NCBI GenBank assembly: GCA_002337605.1
Contig: DDGL01000014.1
Coordinates: 728,627 to 792,626 of the forward strand
Source of the DNA: Flavobacteriaceae bacterium UBA1903
GTDB taxonomy: Bacteria; Bacteroidota; Bacteroidia; Flavobacteriales; Flavobacteriaceae
DNA: 64,000 nucleotides
Reading direction: 5' to 3'
The first letter of the stretch is position 1. Each line of letters begins with the position of its first letter. A model generated the notes under the pieces. The model did no database searches, was not told the DNA's origin, and saw nothing but the letters and a program-made list of their open reading frames with translations. This document shows positions 43,139 to 52,198 of this stretch, one piece after another. The position numbers and the translations under genes are program-made.

Positions 43139-44581
43139 TTACTGCTTTACTAGTTTAGCAGTCGTATTTTCAAATTTGAGAAAATATATACCTGTATCAA
43201 AATGACTTAAATCGATAGAAGGATTTTCTCCAAACAAAAACCCTTCTTTTATTTGTTTACCAGTCATATCAAAGACCTGAAAATATTCATTTTCAAAGGG
43301 AAATGTAGAATTTATAACAAATTCTGAAGAAGAGGGGTTGGGGCTCACAGTGAAAGAATTTGCCTCGAAATCTGAAACATTTAGGGGGTTATTGTTCAAT
43401 CTAAAAACTAATAAATTTCTTCCATCAATTTCACTAGCAGTTACTACAACATTACCTTGACTATCAATGAGATACCTGACGTCAAATACTTCAGGGACAT
43501 CATTTGTATTAAATTGAAAGCTAGCATCTAGATCACCACCTGCATAATACCTATTCATATACATTGGACCTCCAAAAAATTCCCAGCCAGTATCTCGGTA
43601 TAACGACAAGAATCTTTGATTTGGCTGTATAATAACACTACCAACATTGTACTGTTGTATTACACCATTGTCTCCAAAAGATGTGAAATATATTCCAGAA
43701 GAATTGATTTTAAATAGACGATTTACAGCGGAACCGCCAAATAAACTCTCAGAATTAATTAGAATAGAATCATCTTCAAAAAATGACAAATAATTAAATG
43801 AATAATGATTGTCAGAATAACTAGGAATTGTAACTTCACCATTATCTCCAAAACTTGTGACTAAACTCCCGTTTTCTAGATACTTTAAAATAGCGTATTT
43901 TCTTGTACCATTCTCTAAATAATAAAGGGTCAAAAAGATATCAAGGTTAGGTCTAACATAGGTATTAGTTACGCTAAGTCCATTTAGATTGATACTAATA
44001 CTTAATTCTCCGTTATTACCAAAAGAAGTATCAGGATTACCCTCCAAATCAAATACTTTTATGATAACAGACAACCCATCTCGATAGGAAAACACAATTT
44101 TATTATTTTCATTTAAATAAGCTGCGAAATCACTAGGAAAAGCAGGGAAAGGATTTAGTTCTCCGTTATTGCCAAAAGTAGTATCTAGACTACCATCGTT
44201 TAAATATCTTCGAAAAGCCCCTCCAACACCACTTATTTCAGTATATAATAAAGTTTTATCATTTTCAACTGTCCAAGTTTTTTGGGGAAGCTCGAATATG
44301 GTGTGTGGGTAAGTTATAATTCCATTATCTCCATAAGATAAATCTAATGTTCCATTGCTAAGAAATTTAAACAACAACGTACCAACTCCCGCAGCCGATC
44401 TTCTGGCAACTACTTGATAGGAACCATCAGAAAATTCATTTATGCCTCCAACATGAATTAAATCACTACCAAAATCAATGAATGAAATTCCATTATCTCC
44501 AAACGAGGTGTCTAAACTTCCATCTTGAGACAAAACAGAACTAAAAACAAAAGTGAAAATCAAAAAAAATATTTTTTTCAT
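43139..44581 (-). CDS. Secreted delta-60-repeat protein with T9SS type A sorting domain
   Basis: 480 residues from the ATG at 44581 (MKKIFFLIFTFVFSSVLSQ). A longer frame from 44617 would prefix the signal peptide with 12 unneeded residues. The mature protein has at least seven delta-60-like units with DGSLDTSFGDNGI or close variants (first at residue 21), probably a beta-propeller. The C-terminal 80 residues (FTVSPNPSSSEFVINST..., KLVKQ end) are a type A T9SS sorting domain, so it is exported through the outer membrane by type IX secretion. No enzyme motif. Confidence 0.9.
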   Translation of the reverse strand: MKKIFFLIFTFVFSSVLSQDGSLDTSFGDNGISFIDFGSDLIHVGGINEFSDGSYQVVARRSAAGVGTLLFKFLSNGTLDLSYGDNGIITYPHTIFELPQKTWTVENDKTLLYTEISGVGGAFRRYLNDGSLDTTFGNNGELNPFPAFPSDFAAYLNENNKIVFSYRDGLSVIIKVFDLEGNPDTSFGNNGELSISINLNGLSVTNTYVRPNLDIFLTLYYLENGTRKYAILKYLENGSLVTSFGDNGEVTIPSYSDNHYSFNYLSFFEDDSILINSESLFGGSAVNRLFKINSSGIYFTSFGDNGVIQQYNVGSVIIQPNQRFLSLYRDTGWEFFGGPMYMNRYYAGGDLDASFQFNTNDVPEVFDVRYLIDSQGNVVVTASEIDGRNLLVFRLNNNPLNVSDFEANSFTVSPNPSSSEFVINSTFPFENEYFQVFDMTGKQIKEGFLFGENPSIDLSHFDTGIYFLKFENTTAKLVKQ

Positions 44582-45053
44582 AAAAAAGATATTTAGCGGA
44601 GAGGTTACATAATACAAGATACATAATATAGGATTAAAAGACCTCTTCTTATTAATGAATTAATTACCATTACAACTGGCAAACAAAACAATGTAACCTT
44701 AAAGGCTATAGTGGTATATGGATTAATGAAAAATTGAAAAGCTAACTACAGAAAATCACCCAGTCCCAAATAGTATGCTGTTGGGAAAAAAGCTAAAAGG
44801 TTTCTTTGAACATTTCGGCCAGTTCTTTGGTGTTTTTATCGTATTCAGGAGCGAGAGGAGGTACTAAGGACATAGCTTTGAGTGTTTAGGTTATCTCACA
44901 AATACAATATCAAATAATGAGTCATGGAGGTTTCCGAATAGAATTTTTCTTATTTTTACAAAGACTTCCCATAACAGCTATTTTCTTTTATCAAACCCGT
45001 TACGTATTTTAAGTCAATTCGAAATCTCGAATACGAAACGTTGATTACTCATT
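44582..45053. other. Intergenic region upstream of the T9SS gene
   Basis: 472 nt, AT-rich. It contains only the N-terminal AhpD-like remnant at 44793-44873 and no other credible gene. The last 110 nt form the leader of recJ; no clean promoter pair could be set. Confidence 0.6.
44793..44873 (-). pseudogene. N-terminal remnant of a second AhpD-like gene
   Basis: ATG at 44873 followed by 26 codons and a stop. The product (MSLVPPLAPEYDKNTKEL then AEMFKETF) aligns with residues 1-26 of the intact AhpD-like protein (MPLVTPLSADHDINTQEL then AEFFNETL) without gaps. Confidence 0.78.
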
Positions 45054-46745
45054 ATGCGTTGGAACCTTAAACCAAAACCTTCCGAAGAAAAAATAAAAAC
45101 CCTAACCAGTGAGCTAGGGGTCGATGCTATTATTGCCTCACTGTTACTACAAAGAGGGATTGAAACCTTTGAGGAGGCAAAAAAATTCTTTAGACCCACT
45201 TTAGAAGAATTACACGACCCATATTTAATGAAGGATATGGATAAAGCAGTTGCCAGAATAGAATCAGCAATCGCCAATGAAGAAAATATTCTTGTTTATG
45301 GTGATTACGATGTAGATGGAACCACCAGCGTTGCACTTGTAGCGTCCTATTTAAAAAGTTACTATCCTAATGTTGCGACGTACATTCCAGACCGTTATGA
45401 TGAAGGATATGGCGTTTCTTACAAAGGAATCGATTTTGCTGAAGACAATAACTTCAGCCTGATAATCGCACTGGATTGCGGGGTAAAAGCTATTGATAAA
45501 GTGGCATATGCTTTAGAAAAAAACATTGATTTTATTATTTGCGATCACCATAGGCCGGGTGCCGAGCTTCCTAAGGCAGTCGCTGTTTTAGATCCAAAAC
45601 GGGACGATTGCGACTATCCTTTTAAAGAACTTTGTGGTTGTGGGGTGGGGTTTAAACTACTACAGGCATTGGCAAAAAACCGAAATCAAACTATAGACGA
45701 CTTACTATTGTATCTGGATCTGGTCGCTACTGCTATTGGTGCAGACATTGTTCCTATTACAGGTGAAAACAGGGTGTTGGCATATTACGGGTTAAAAGTA
45801 ATTAACAGCAATCCCCGAACTGGGTTTCAGGCTATTTTACAGCAGGTGAAGAAAACCGAATTAACTATCACTGACGTTGTCTTTATCATCGCCCCAAGAA
45901 TTAATGCTGCAGGGAGGATGAAACATGGGAACCATGCCGTGACTTTGCTTACTGAAACCGACCTGAATAAAGCAGCCGTCTGGGCCGCAGAAATTGAACA
46001 GTTTAATACAGACAGACGTGATGCCGATAAACGCATTACGGAAGAAGCACTGACTCAGATTTCAGAAAATAAAGAAGAAGCACGCATGACCACCGTAGTT
46101 TATGATGAGAATTGGCACAAAGGGGTCATTGGGATTGTGGCCTCCAGATTAACCGAAACCTACTACCGCCCAACACTGGTTTTTACCAAAAGCGGGGAGA
46201 AACTGGCGGCGTCTGCAAGGTCTGTAAAAGGATTTGATGTGTACAATGCGCTGGAAGCGTGTTCCACTTATATTGAACAATTTGGCGGGCATAAATATGC
46301 AGCAGGCTTAACGCTTTTTGAAAAAGACTATGAAAAATTCAAAGCTGCTTTTGAAAAAGTAGTATCAACCTCTATAGATCCAAAACTTTTAAAACCCCAG
46401 TTAACGATCGATGCTGAAATAGATTTTGCAGCGATCACCCCGAAATTTTACCGAATCCTGAAACAATTTGCTCCTTTTGGCCCTGGAAATATGACCCCTG
46501 TTTTTATGACGCAAAACGTTAAGGATGTTGGGTATGGTAAATGTGTGGGGGAAGATAAAAGCCATTTACGTGTGGTTGTAAAACAAGGGAACAGCAGTCA
46601 ATTTACAGGAATAGGTTTTGGGATGGGAAACAAGCATGACATTGCCTGTACAGGAAAACCCTTTAAAGCTGCGTACGTAATCGATGAGAATGAATGGCAG
46701 GGAACTGTAAATTTACAACTCCGGCTTAAAGATGTTAAAGCGTAG
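45054..46745 (+). CDS. recJ: Single-stranded-DNA-specific exonuclease RecJ
   Basis: 563 residues. DHH phosphoesterase motifs YGDYDVDGTTSVAL (motif I), ALDCG (II), ICDHHRPG (III) and DLVATAIGAD; DHHA1 motif PRINAAGRMKHGNHAV. 5'-3' exonuclease for repair and recombination. Convergent with lpxH with a 1-nt gap. Confidence 0.96.
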   Translation: MRWNLKPKPSEEKIKTLTSELGVDAIIASLLLQRGIETFEEAKKFFRPTLEELHDPYLMKDMDKAVARIESAIANEENILVYGDYDVDGTTSVALVASYLKSYYPNVATYIPDRYDEGYGVSYKGIDFAEDNNFSLIIALDCGVKAIDKVAYALEKNIDFIICDHHRPGAELPKAVAVLDPKRDDCDYPFKELCGCGVGFKLLQALAKNRNQTIDDLLLYLDLVATAIGADIVPITGENRVLAYYGLKVINSNPRTGFQAILQQVKKTELTITDVVFIIAPRINAAGRMKHGNHAVTLLTETDLNKAAVWAAEIEQFNTDRRDADKRITEEALTQISENKEEARMTTVVYDENWHKGVIGIVASRLTETYYRPTLVFTKSGEKLAASARSVKGFDVYNALEACSTYIEQFGGHKYAAGLTLFEKDYEKFKAAFEKVVSTSIDPKLLKPQLTIDAEIDFAAITPKFYRILKQFAPFGPGNMTPVFMTQNVKDVGYGKCVGEDKSHLRVVVKQGNSSQFTGIGFGMGNKHDIACTGKPFKAAYVIDENEWQGTVNLQLRLKDVKA

Positions 46746-46746
46746 C

Positions 46747-47505
46747 CTATTCTTCAAAGGTTTTAAGCTGGAACGAATTTCCATCAAAAACTCCGTAGGT
46801 ATATTGAGAGATCCAGTCCCCTAAATTGAAATACGTTGAGTTTTCGGTTAACTGAATTTTCATATTAAGGTGCCTGTGCCCAAACACAAAGTAGTCGTAA
46901 TGTTTTGTCTCTAATTTTCGTTTGGCATAGAGAGCAAGCCATTCGTTTTCTTCACCCAGGAATTTTTTGTCTTCTTCCCCTGAAATCAGTTTGTTTTTTA
47001 CCGAAAGGTATTGTGCAATTTTCATCCCAAGTGCAGGATGAAACCAATGGAAAAGCCAATTAAAAACAGGGTTTTGGAAAACTTTTTTCATTCGTTTGTA
47101 CCCCATATCCCCTGGACCTTTACCGTCGCCATGGCCAATAAAAAAAGTTTTATCGTTAAAGGTAAATTCTTTCGGTTCCCGATACGTGGGAATATTGAGT
47201 TCGGTTTCAAAGTAGTCGCCCATCCACAGGTCGTGATTCCCTACAAAAAAATGAATCGGGATGCCACTATCACTTAGCTCGGCTAGTTTCCCTAAAACCC
47301 GCACAAATCCTTTTGGGACCACGGTCTTATACTCAAACCAAAAATCGAACAGATCTCCTAACAAAAAAATTGCAGCAGCATCTTCCTTAATTTCATCCAG
47401 CCAGCGTACAAATTTCTTTTCGCGTGGCAAACTTTCGGCTGCTGTTGGAGCACCCAAATGGTTGTCGCTGGAGAAGTATATTTTTTTTCCTGGGGGAACT
47501 TGCAT
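46747..47505 (-). CDS. lpxH: UDP-2,3-diacylglucosamine diphosphatase
   Basis: 252 residues from the ATG at 47505 (MQVPPGKKIYFSSDNHLG). An upstream ATG five codons earlier is possible. Calcineurin-like phosphoesterase motifs SDNHLG, LLGDLFDFW, VGNHDLWM, GHGDG and FGHRHLN are in order. Converts UDP-2,3-diacylglucosamine to lipid X in lipid A synthesis. Inner-face membrane-associated. A REP-like motif (CACTTCGG...GGCTCAGTG) sits just upstream. Confidence 0.92.
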   Translation of the reverse strand: MQVPPGKKIYFSSDNHLGAPTAAESLPREKKFVRWLDEIKEDAAAIFLLGDLFDFWFEYKTVVPKGFVRVLGKLAELSDSGIPIHFFVGNHDLWMGDYFETELNIPTYREPKEFTFNDKTFFIGHGDGKGPGDMGYKRMKKVFQNPVFNWLFHWFHPALGMKIAQYLSVKNKLISGEEDKKFLGEENEWLALYAKRKLETKHYDYFVFGHRHLNMKIQLTENSTYFNLGDWISQYTYGVFDGNSFQLKTFEE

Positions 47506-47517
47506 GGTATAAAGATA

Positions 47518-47537
47518 CACTTCGGCTAGGCTCAGTG
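47518..47537. repeat. REP-like short repeat
   Basis: CACTTCGGCTAGGCTCAGTG, an imperfect palindrome close to the CACTTCGAC...GGCTCAGTG form seen (reverse) at 21644-21660. Confidence 0.5.
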
Positions 47538-47556
47538 TATGGTTTTCATTTAAAAT

Positions 47557-48036
47557 TTAGTGATTTTGAACTCTTTGAGAAGTCGAAGGGTTGTCGCTTG
47601 CGAACCATTCTGCATAACTAGTTGCAGTTTCCTGGAGTTTTAGTGAATGTAGCTGAATGTTCTCTGGCAAGCGTTGTTTTATTTTTTCAGAAAAATCTAT
47701 CACCATCATTTCGCTGGTGGGCTGGTAGTCTACCAGTAATACATTGTGCCCACGGTCGCTTAGCTCTTTTGCCAATTCTACGTGGGGAGTGTTTTTATTG
47801 AACACAGTGGCATGGTCAAACACATCTACAATATCTTCCTTTACAATTTTCTTAAGATCTCCAAAGTCAATGACCATTCCGTATTTCACATTGCTGGTGT
47901 CGTCAATAGGCGTTCCTATTACGGTAACTGAAAGTTTGTAGCTGTGACCGTGTACATTTCGGCATTTGCCATCGTAGCCATACAGGGCGTGACCGGTTTC
48001 AAAAGAAAATTGTTTGGTAATGCGTATGTGGCTCAT
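47557..48036 (-). CDS. queD: 6-carboxytetrahydropterin synthase (QueD/PTPS family)
   Basis: 159 residues. Zinc ligands in FETGHALYG (His16), VHGHSYKL (His29, His31); catalytic Cys in GKCRNVHGHSY. Glu in LKLQETATSYAEW near the C-terminus matches the family. The enzyme acts on dihydroneopterin triphosphate in queuosine synthesis, or makes 6-pyruvoyl-tetrahydropterin; the Cys placement favours QueD but both are possible. No other que genes in the window. A -7 box lies at 48109-48116. Confidence 0.88.
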   Translation of the reverse strand: MSHIRITKQFSFETGHALYGYDGKCRNVHGHSYKLSVTVIGTPIDDTSNVKYGMVIDFGDLKKIVKEDIVDVFDHATVFNKNTPHVELAKELSDRGHNVLLVDYQPTSEMMVIDFSEKIKQRLPENIQLHSLKLQETATSYAEWFASDNPSTSQRVQNH

Positions 48037-48108
48037 ATTTTTACTTCACTCAATAGTCGCTTTAGTGCATAAAACGACAAATTAACAGTTTCAATCTTGT
48101 TTATACCA

Positions 48109-48116
48109 CAAAGATA
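48109..48116 (-). promoter_or_regulatory. Putative -7 box of queD
   Basis: Minus-strand TATCTTTG, 73 nt before the queD ATG and just after the tiny membrane-protein gene. No clear -33. Confidence 0.5.
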
Positions 48117-48138
48117 CGTGAATGAAAGTTTATGGTAG

Positions 48139-48267
48139 TTATTTCTTGTTCTTGGGCCTTTTAAAGTACTTCCATTTCTTGTACTGCTGAAACACAAGTG
48201 CAAATACAACAACTCCTGCCAGGAGCAACATGGCGCCCTTGCCATTTATAAACTCTAGAATATCCAT
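48139..48267 (-). CDS. Tiny single-pass membrane protein (42 aa)
   Basis: ATG at 48267: MDILEFINGKGAMLLLAGVV onward, one hydrophobic helix (about 11-27) and a very basic, Lys-rich C-terminus (residues 30-42). It shares the MDI/MEI-(L/I)EFI-x-G start with the next tiny gene upstream. It is too short for usual gene callers. Coding status is inferred from the paralogous pair and the clean topology. Confidence 0.55.
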   Translation of the reverse strand: MDILEFINGKGAMLLLAGVVVFALVFQQYKKWKYFKRPKNKK

Positions 48268-48311
48268 TCAATCAATTTTTGAAATTTAGACGGGACAAAG
48301 CTACAAACTTA

Positions 48312-48413
48312 CTACCGTTTATTACGCATTTTGCTAATTATCACCACAACTATTACCAGTATTCCCAACAGTAAAAAGAGCCCTGGGCCGCCTATAAACT
48401 CTATAATCTCCAT
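48312..48413 (-). CDS. Tiny single-pass membrane protein (33 aa), related to the next
   Basis: ATG at 48413: MEIIEFIGGPGLFLLLGILV onward, a strong membrane helix (10-26) followed by KMRNKR and stop. Same plan as the 42-residue protein 45 nt downstream: short acidic amphipathic start, helix, basic end. Function unknown; such peptides often bind larger membrane partners. Confidence 0.5.
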   Translation of the reverse strand: MEIIEFIGGPGLFLLLGILVIVVVIISKMRNKR

Positions 48414-48707
48414 TACACGTAAAATTTGAGGTCAAAAATAGGCTAATTTTAGTAAAACGCATTATAGACTCATGGTATATTCTATACAGTGATTAAAGTC
48501 TACTTTCTCTAAAATGAAGCCAGTTTCTTATGCTGGATGAAACTTTGAGTGTTAATTCTCTGAATTTGTATATCAGCCCTTTTTAACTGTAGCTCCTTTG
48601 GCCATTGCATTTACTTGAAATCAATTTATGCATGTATCGTCAAGGATAGTTATGTAAAACGTAAGCCTTTCTGGTATATATTTGCCGGCTTTTTAAAATT
48701 AAGAAAC
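48414..48707. other. Intergenic leader region
   Basis: 294 nt between the tiny genes and the oxygenase gene. Apart from the -7 box at 48677-48684, I see no gene or strong structure. Confidence 0.5.
48677..48684 (+). promoter_or_regulatory. Putative -7 box of the 2OG oxygenase gene
   Basis: TATATTTG, 23 nt before the ATG at 48708. It lies inside the longer open frame, which supports the shorter start. Confidence 0.5.
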
Positions 48708-49340
48708 ATGGAGCTTTTTGAACAGTTGGAAACAACAATTATCCCTCAGTACGAAACAATTATTGATGATTTACTGGTGCAGCAGTATAGTATTGTGGAC
48801 TCTTTTTTTACTGAAGAGGAGGTAACATTGTTGCGCAATTCGTTATGTACTAAACACGAAGAAGACAGATTTAAGAAATCGGCAATTGGAAATCGTACCA
48901 ACGAAGAGATAGACAGAAGTGTGCGAGGCGATTTCATACTATGGATAAATGAGCAACAGCAAACCCCAGCGGAACAGCTTTTTTTCAAAAAAATTAATGA
49001 CTTCGTAGCGTACCTTAACAGAACTTGTTTTCTTGGGATACTTCAAAAAGAATTTCACTATGCAATTTATCCTACAGGAACATTTTATAAGAGACATCTG
49101 GACACTTTTATGAATGACGATCGCAGGCGACTCTCTGTAGTATGTTACTTAAACGAGGCAAATTGGCCAGCTTCCAACGGGGGCGAACTTGTGATGTATC
49201 CTGAAGGTAAAAAAGAAATTGAAATTTTACCCTTACCAGGACGAATTGTCTTTTTTGAAAGTCAACTTCTGGAACATGAAGTAAAACCAGTTAAAGGTGG
49301 GGAACGACTTAGTATTACAGGGTGGTTAAAAACACGCTAA
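48708..49340 (+). CDS. 2OG-Fe(II) oxygenase family protein
   Basis: 210 residues from the ATG at 48708 (MELFEQLETTIIPQYETI); the open frame back to 48615 is interrupted by a promoter-like box. Double-stranded beta-helix with the iron triad in KRHLDTF (His130, Asp132) and LLEHEV (His about 190), and 2OG-binding Arg in GERLSITGW. Resembles prolyl-4-hydroxylase/PKHD-type enzymes. Substrate unknown. Confidence 0.88.
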   Translation: MELFEQLETTIIPQYETIIDDLLVQQYSIVDSFFTEEEVTLLRNSLCTKHEEDRFKKSAIGNRTNEEIDRSVRGDFILWINEQQQTPAEQLFFKKINDFVAYLNRTCFLGILQKEFHYAIYPTGTFYKRHLDTFMNDDRRRLSVVCYLNEANWPASNGGELVMYPEGKKEIEILPLPGRIVFFESQLLEHEVKPVKGGERLSITGWLKTR

Positions 49341-49385
49341 AAATTTTGTTTCTACTGCTTACCAGATAAGTTGCCATACGGCTGT

Positions 49386-50717
49386 TTAAGTTACTAGGGG
49401 CAGGTACTTTCTATAGTATTTAATTATAAGCGCGATTCCTCTCCAGGCCACCCACACGGTAAGAGCCAGCCAGATCCCAACAAGCCCCCAATCCTGATAC
49501 TTTGAAAAAAATAAAACAGGAATAAAACCAAGAATTGTTGCACTTAACAGTACGTTTCGCAGATACTCCATTTCGCCAAGCCCTTTGAAAATAGAATCTA
49601 ATGTAAACGCAATAGCATTAAATGGCAAGCAAATGAGTACCATAAAGAACATTCCATAAAATATCTCCAGCACCTTGGGGTCTTTATTAAAGATAGCACC
49701 CAGAGGTTGATACAGTGCCAATGCAAGAAGTGCCAGAACAGTTGCTACACCAATATTGTATAAGCTTACTTTTTTGGTAAGCTTCCAAAGGTTGTTGAAG
49801 TTTCTTTCTCCCAGTATTCTTCCCCCCAAAATGTTGCCAGCAGCCCCATAACCATCTAAAAAGAAGGCGGTGAATATCCAAATGTTAAAGGCAATGGTGT
49901 GTGCCGCGATGTATTCTTTCCCCAAAGCCGCAGCTTCTCTAGTTGAAAGGATTAAGGCTGCATTTAAAGCAAGAGATCTCAAAAAAAGATTAAGACTCAT
50001 AGAAACCAACCTCTTAATTTCCGGGTGTAATGGAAACGTAACCCGTAAAGAAACATTGGTTTTTTTCAGCACTAAAATTAAGGAGAGCAACGCCATAAGT
50101 ATTTGGGCAACCAAACTTGCCCAGGCAGCTCCTACTACGCCCATAGGGTCTATATAACCGTCTACACCGTATACAAGTGCGAAGTCTAAACCAATATTTA
50201 CCAAAGCTCCTATTGCTGCAATTATCATTGGCCAGAAGGTAGTTTGTAATCCGCGAAAAATACCAAAAACTGCAAAGGTGAACAGCGTTAACGGGAACCC
50301 CCATACACGAATGTTGTAGTAGTCTATACTGTATGCCAGAATAAGACCTTCGGCATTTAAGAGGGAGAAGATTTCTTCAACAAAAAAGTAAGTTCCTCCA
50401 AGGACAATAATACTGAGCGCAATGTTGAAAAAAACGGCCTGAGCAGGAAAGCTTTTTAGATCTTCAATAGTTCCGGCACCTAAATTCTGTGAAATAATGG
50501 CCGAGATCGCACTACGGGTTTGTCCTAAGACCCAGATAAGCATTGAGAGAAAGGTGCCAACAATCCCAACTGCGGCCAGGCTTTCGGTACCAAATTCAGG
50601 AATATTTCCCACCACAGCAGCATCTGTACTGGAAAGAACAGGCTCTGCAATGCCAGCAATAATAGCAGGAATGGCTAGCTGTTGTATACGTTTGAAGGAA
50701 ATGTCGGTAACGCTCAT
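49386..50717 (-). CDS. MATE family efflux transporter
   Basis: 443 residues from the ATG at 50717 (MSVTDISFKRIQQLAIPAII); four codons further upstream is another ATG. Twelve membrane segments in two homologous halves, with the N-terminal NPAIIAG-like and STDAAVVGN elements typical of DinF-type MATE exporters. Drug or metabolite efflux in exchange for H+ or Na+. Monocistronic. Confidence 0.92.
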   Translation of the reverse strand: MSVTDISFKRIQQLAIPAIIAGIAEPVLSSTDAAVVGNIPEFGTESLAAVGIVGTFLSMLIWVLGQTRSAISAIISQNLGAGTIEDLKSFPAQAVFFNIALSIIVLGGTYFFVEEIFSLLNAEGLILAYSIDYYNIRVWGFPLTLFTFAVFGIFRGLQTTFWPMIIAAIGALVNIGLDFALVYGVDGYIDPMGVVGAAWASLVAQILMALLSLILVLKKTNVSLRVTFPLHPEIKRLVSMSLNLFLRSLALNAALILSTREAAALGKEYIAAHTIAFNIWIFTAFFLDGYGAAGNILGGRILGERNFNNLWKLTKKVSLYNIGVATVLALLALALYQPLGAIFNKDPKVLEIFYGMFFMVLICLPFNAIAFTLDSIFKGLGEMEYLRNVLLSATILGFIPVLFFSKYQDWGLVGIWLALTVWVAWRGIALIIKYYRKYLPLVT

Positions 50718-50831
50718 TGGATAGTGCAAAGCTACTACTTTGGAAAATTTTATTTTCTATAAACGCTATTCGAAAATTTATATGGGGGATTGAATAAACT
50801 TATGGCAAGACACTATACACAAAAAAGTATA

Positions 50832-51332
50832 TTATAGAACTAGCTCATAGCAATGAAAAGGGAACTCGGCTTGTCTAGGAAAATAGACATCTCCCAATTT
50901 TTGATAGCCCCGGGCTTCGTAAAAACGCTGATTCCTATAGTTTTTGCTGAAGGTGTCTAAGCGTACTGAAAGTGCTTTCTGTCGTTTTGCATACATTTCG
51001 GCAAAATCCATTAATTTCTTAGCGTATCCTTTATGTTGAAAATCTGGATGTACGGCCAGACGATGAATGTAGTAGTTTAATCCGTCATCAGTTAACCAAT
51101 CTATACTATTGTACTCCTCATCCTTTTTAGTAGAAATGGTAATGCAGCCTATAAGGCTATCTTCAGCAGAAAGTACATAAAGCTCGTCTCGCCGTACATC
51201 TTTTTCAAATGCTTTTTTATTGGGGTAGGCATTATCCCACTGAAAGATCCCTTCAGCAGTCATTTTTGTAGCGCAAGCTCTTGTTATTGTTATAATTTTG
51301 TCAATTTCTGAGGGTTTCGCTTTCCGAATCAT
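50832..51332 (-). CDS. GNAT family N-acetyltransferase
   Basis: 166 residues. Acetyl-CoA motif A: RLAVHPDFQHKGYAKKLMDFAE (about 91-112); MIRKAKPSEIDKIITITRACA start and the ENFRNQRFYEARGYQKLGD-like end fit the fold. Acceptor substrate unknown. Divergent from the UspA gene (43 nt). Confidence 0.88.
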   Translation of the reverse strand: MIRKAKPSEIDKIITITRACATKMTAEGIFQWDNAYPNKKAFEKDVRRDELYVLSAEDSLIGCITISTKKDEEYNSIDWLTDDGLNYYIHRLAVHPDFQHKGYAKKLMDFAEMYAKRQKALSVRLDTFSKNYRNQRFYEARGYQKLGDVYFPRQAEFPFHCYELVL

Positions 51333-51342
51333 ATAGAACGAT

Positions 51343-51350
51343 TAATTTTG
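51343..51350 (+). promoter_or_regulatory. Putative promoter of the UspA gene
   Basis: TAATTTTG at 51343-51350, with TTTC at 51321-51324 (18-nt spacer) as a weak -33; 25 nt before the ATG. Confidence 0.5.
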
Positions 51351-51375
51351 CAGAGATTTAAAGATACCCTTTTTT

Positions 51376-52170
51376 ATGAAAAATATATTAGTTCCTATAG
51401 GCGCAAGTGATAATGCTGTAAGTAACTTACAATATGCTATAGATCTGGCTCAAGAAGTAGACGCATATGTATATGTGATTTCTGTATTTCAGGAGTTTAG
51501 TAAGGTGGGGGGCTTAAGTAAAGTAAATACTATTTTAAAAGAGGATAGTGAGAATCGTCTGGATGAGGTCCTGGGGAAGGTAAATAAACGAGATGTTACC
51601 GTAATTGCGCACCCCATTAAAGGAAGTGTTGTAGAAACAATTAACCGTTTTAACAAGCACGTTCCTGTAGATTTAATGGTGCTTTCTCCCCGTAGTAATT
51701 CAATTAGAGAAGAGGTGTATTTGGGAAATACTTCAGGAAAAATCATGAAGCAGACCAATATTCCAATACTGGTTGTTCCAGAAGGAGCAGTGTTTGAACA
51801 ACCTAAAACGATCTTAATGGCGTTTAAAAATGGAGAGTTTAAGAATAAAAAGATGTTGGAGCCACTTCGTAAGTTTTCCAATAACTTTGGAACTGAAATT
51901 AACGTCCTACACGTTGACACTCCAGAGAGTACAGATACTATGAAGGAGGTGAGCGCTGCGCTTACAAAGATGCATACTTCCTATACAAAAACTGAAAATG
52001 CAACTACTTTTCAGGCAGTGCTGGAGCACTTTCGAAGCCACAACCCAGATATGTTATGTGTTGTACGCCGTAAGCGAGGATTTTTCAAAAAACTATGGGA
52101 GAAAAATGTGGTTCTCAAAAAGGAATTTCACACCAGTAAGCCTTTGTTGGTTTTAAGAGTACAGGAATAA
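51376..52170 (+). CDS. Universal stress protein
   Basis: 264 residues. The N-terminal USP domain is typical (MKNILVPIGASDNAVSNLQYAI ... LMVLSPRSN ... GNTSGKIMKQTNIPILVVPEG), with the ATP loop poorly kept. A second, more divergent USP domain follows (about 145-264). Differs from the UspA gene at 9641 and stands alone, divergent from the GNAT gene. Confidence 0.88.
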   Translation: MKNILVPIGASDNAVSNLQYAIDLAQEVDAYVYVISVFQEFSKVGGLSKVNTILKEDSENRLDEVLGKVNKRDVTVIAHPIKGSVVETINRFNKHVPVDLMVLSPRSNSIREEVYLGNTSGKIMKQTNIPILVVPEGAVFEQPKTILMAFKNGEFKNKKMLEPLRKFSNNFGTEINVLHVDTPESTDTMKEVSAALTKMHTSYTKTENATTFQAVLEHFRSHNPDMLCVVRRKRGFFKKLWEKNVVLKKEFHTSKPLLVLRVQE

Positions 52171-52198
52171 AATATTTTACTATATTCGTAGCCTAAAC

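Noticed and set aside
48033..48245. 70-codon minus-strand ORF upstream of queD
   Set aside because: Another frame over the 42-residue membrane protein; the latter has a clear membrane plan and a paralogue, while this one has none.
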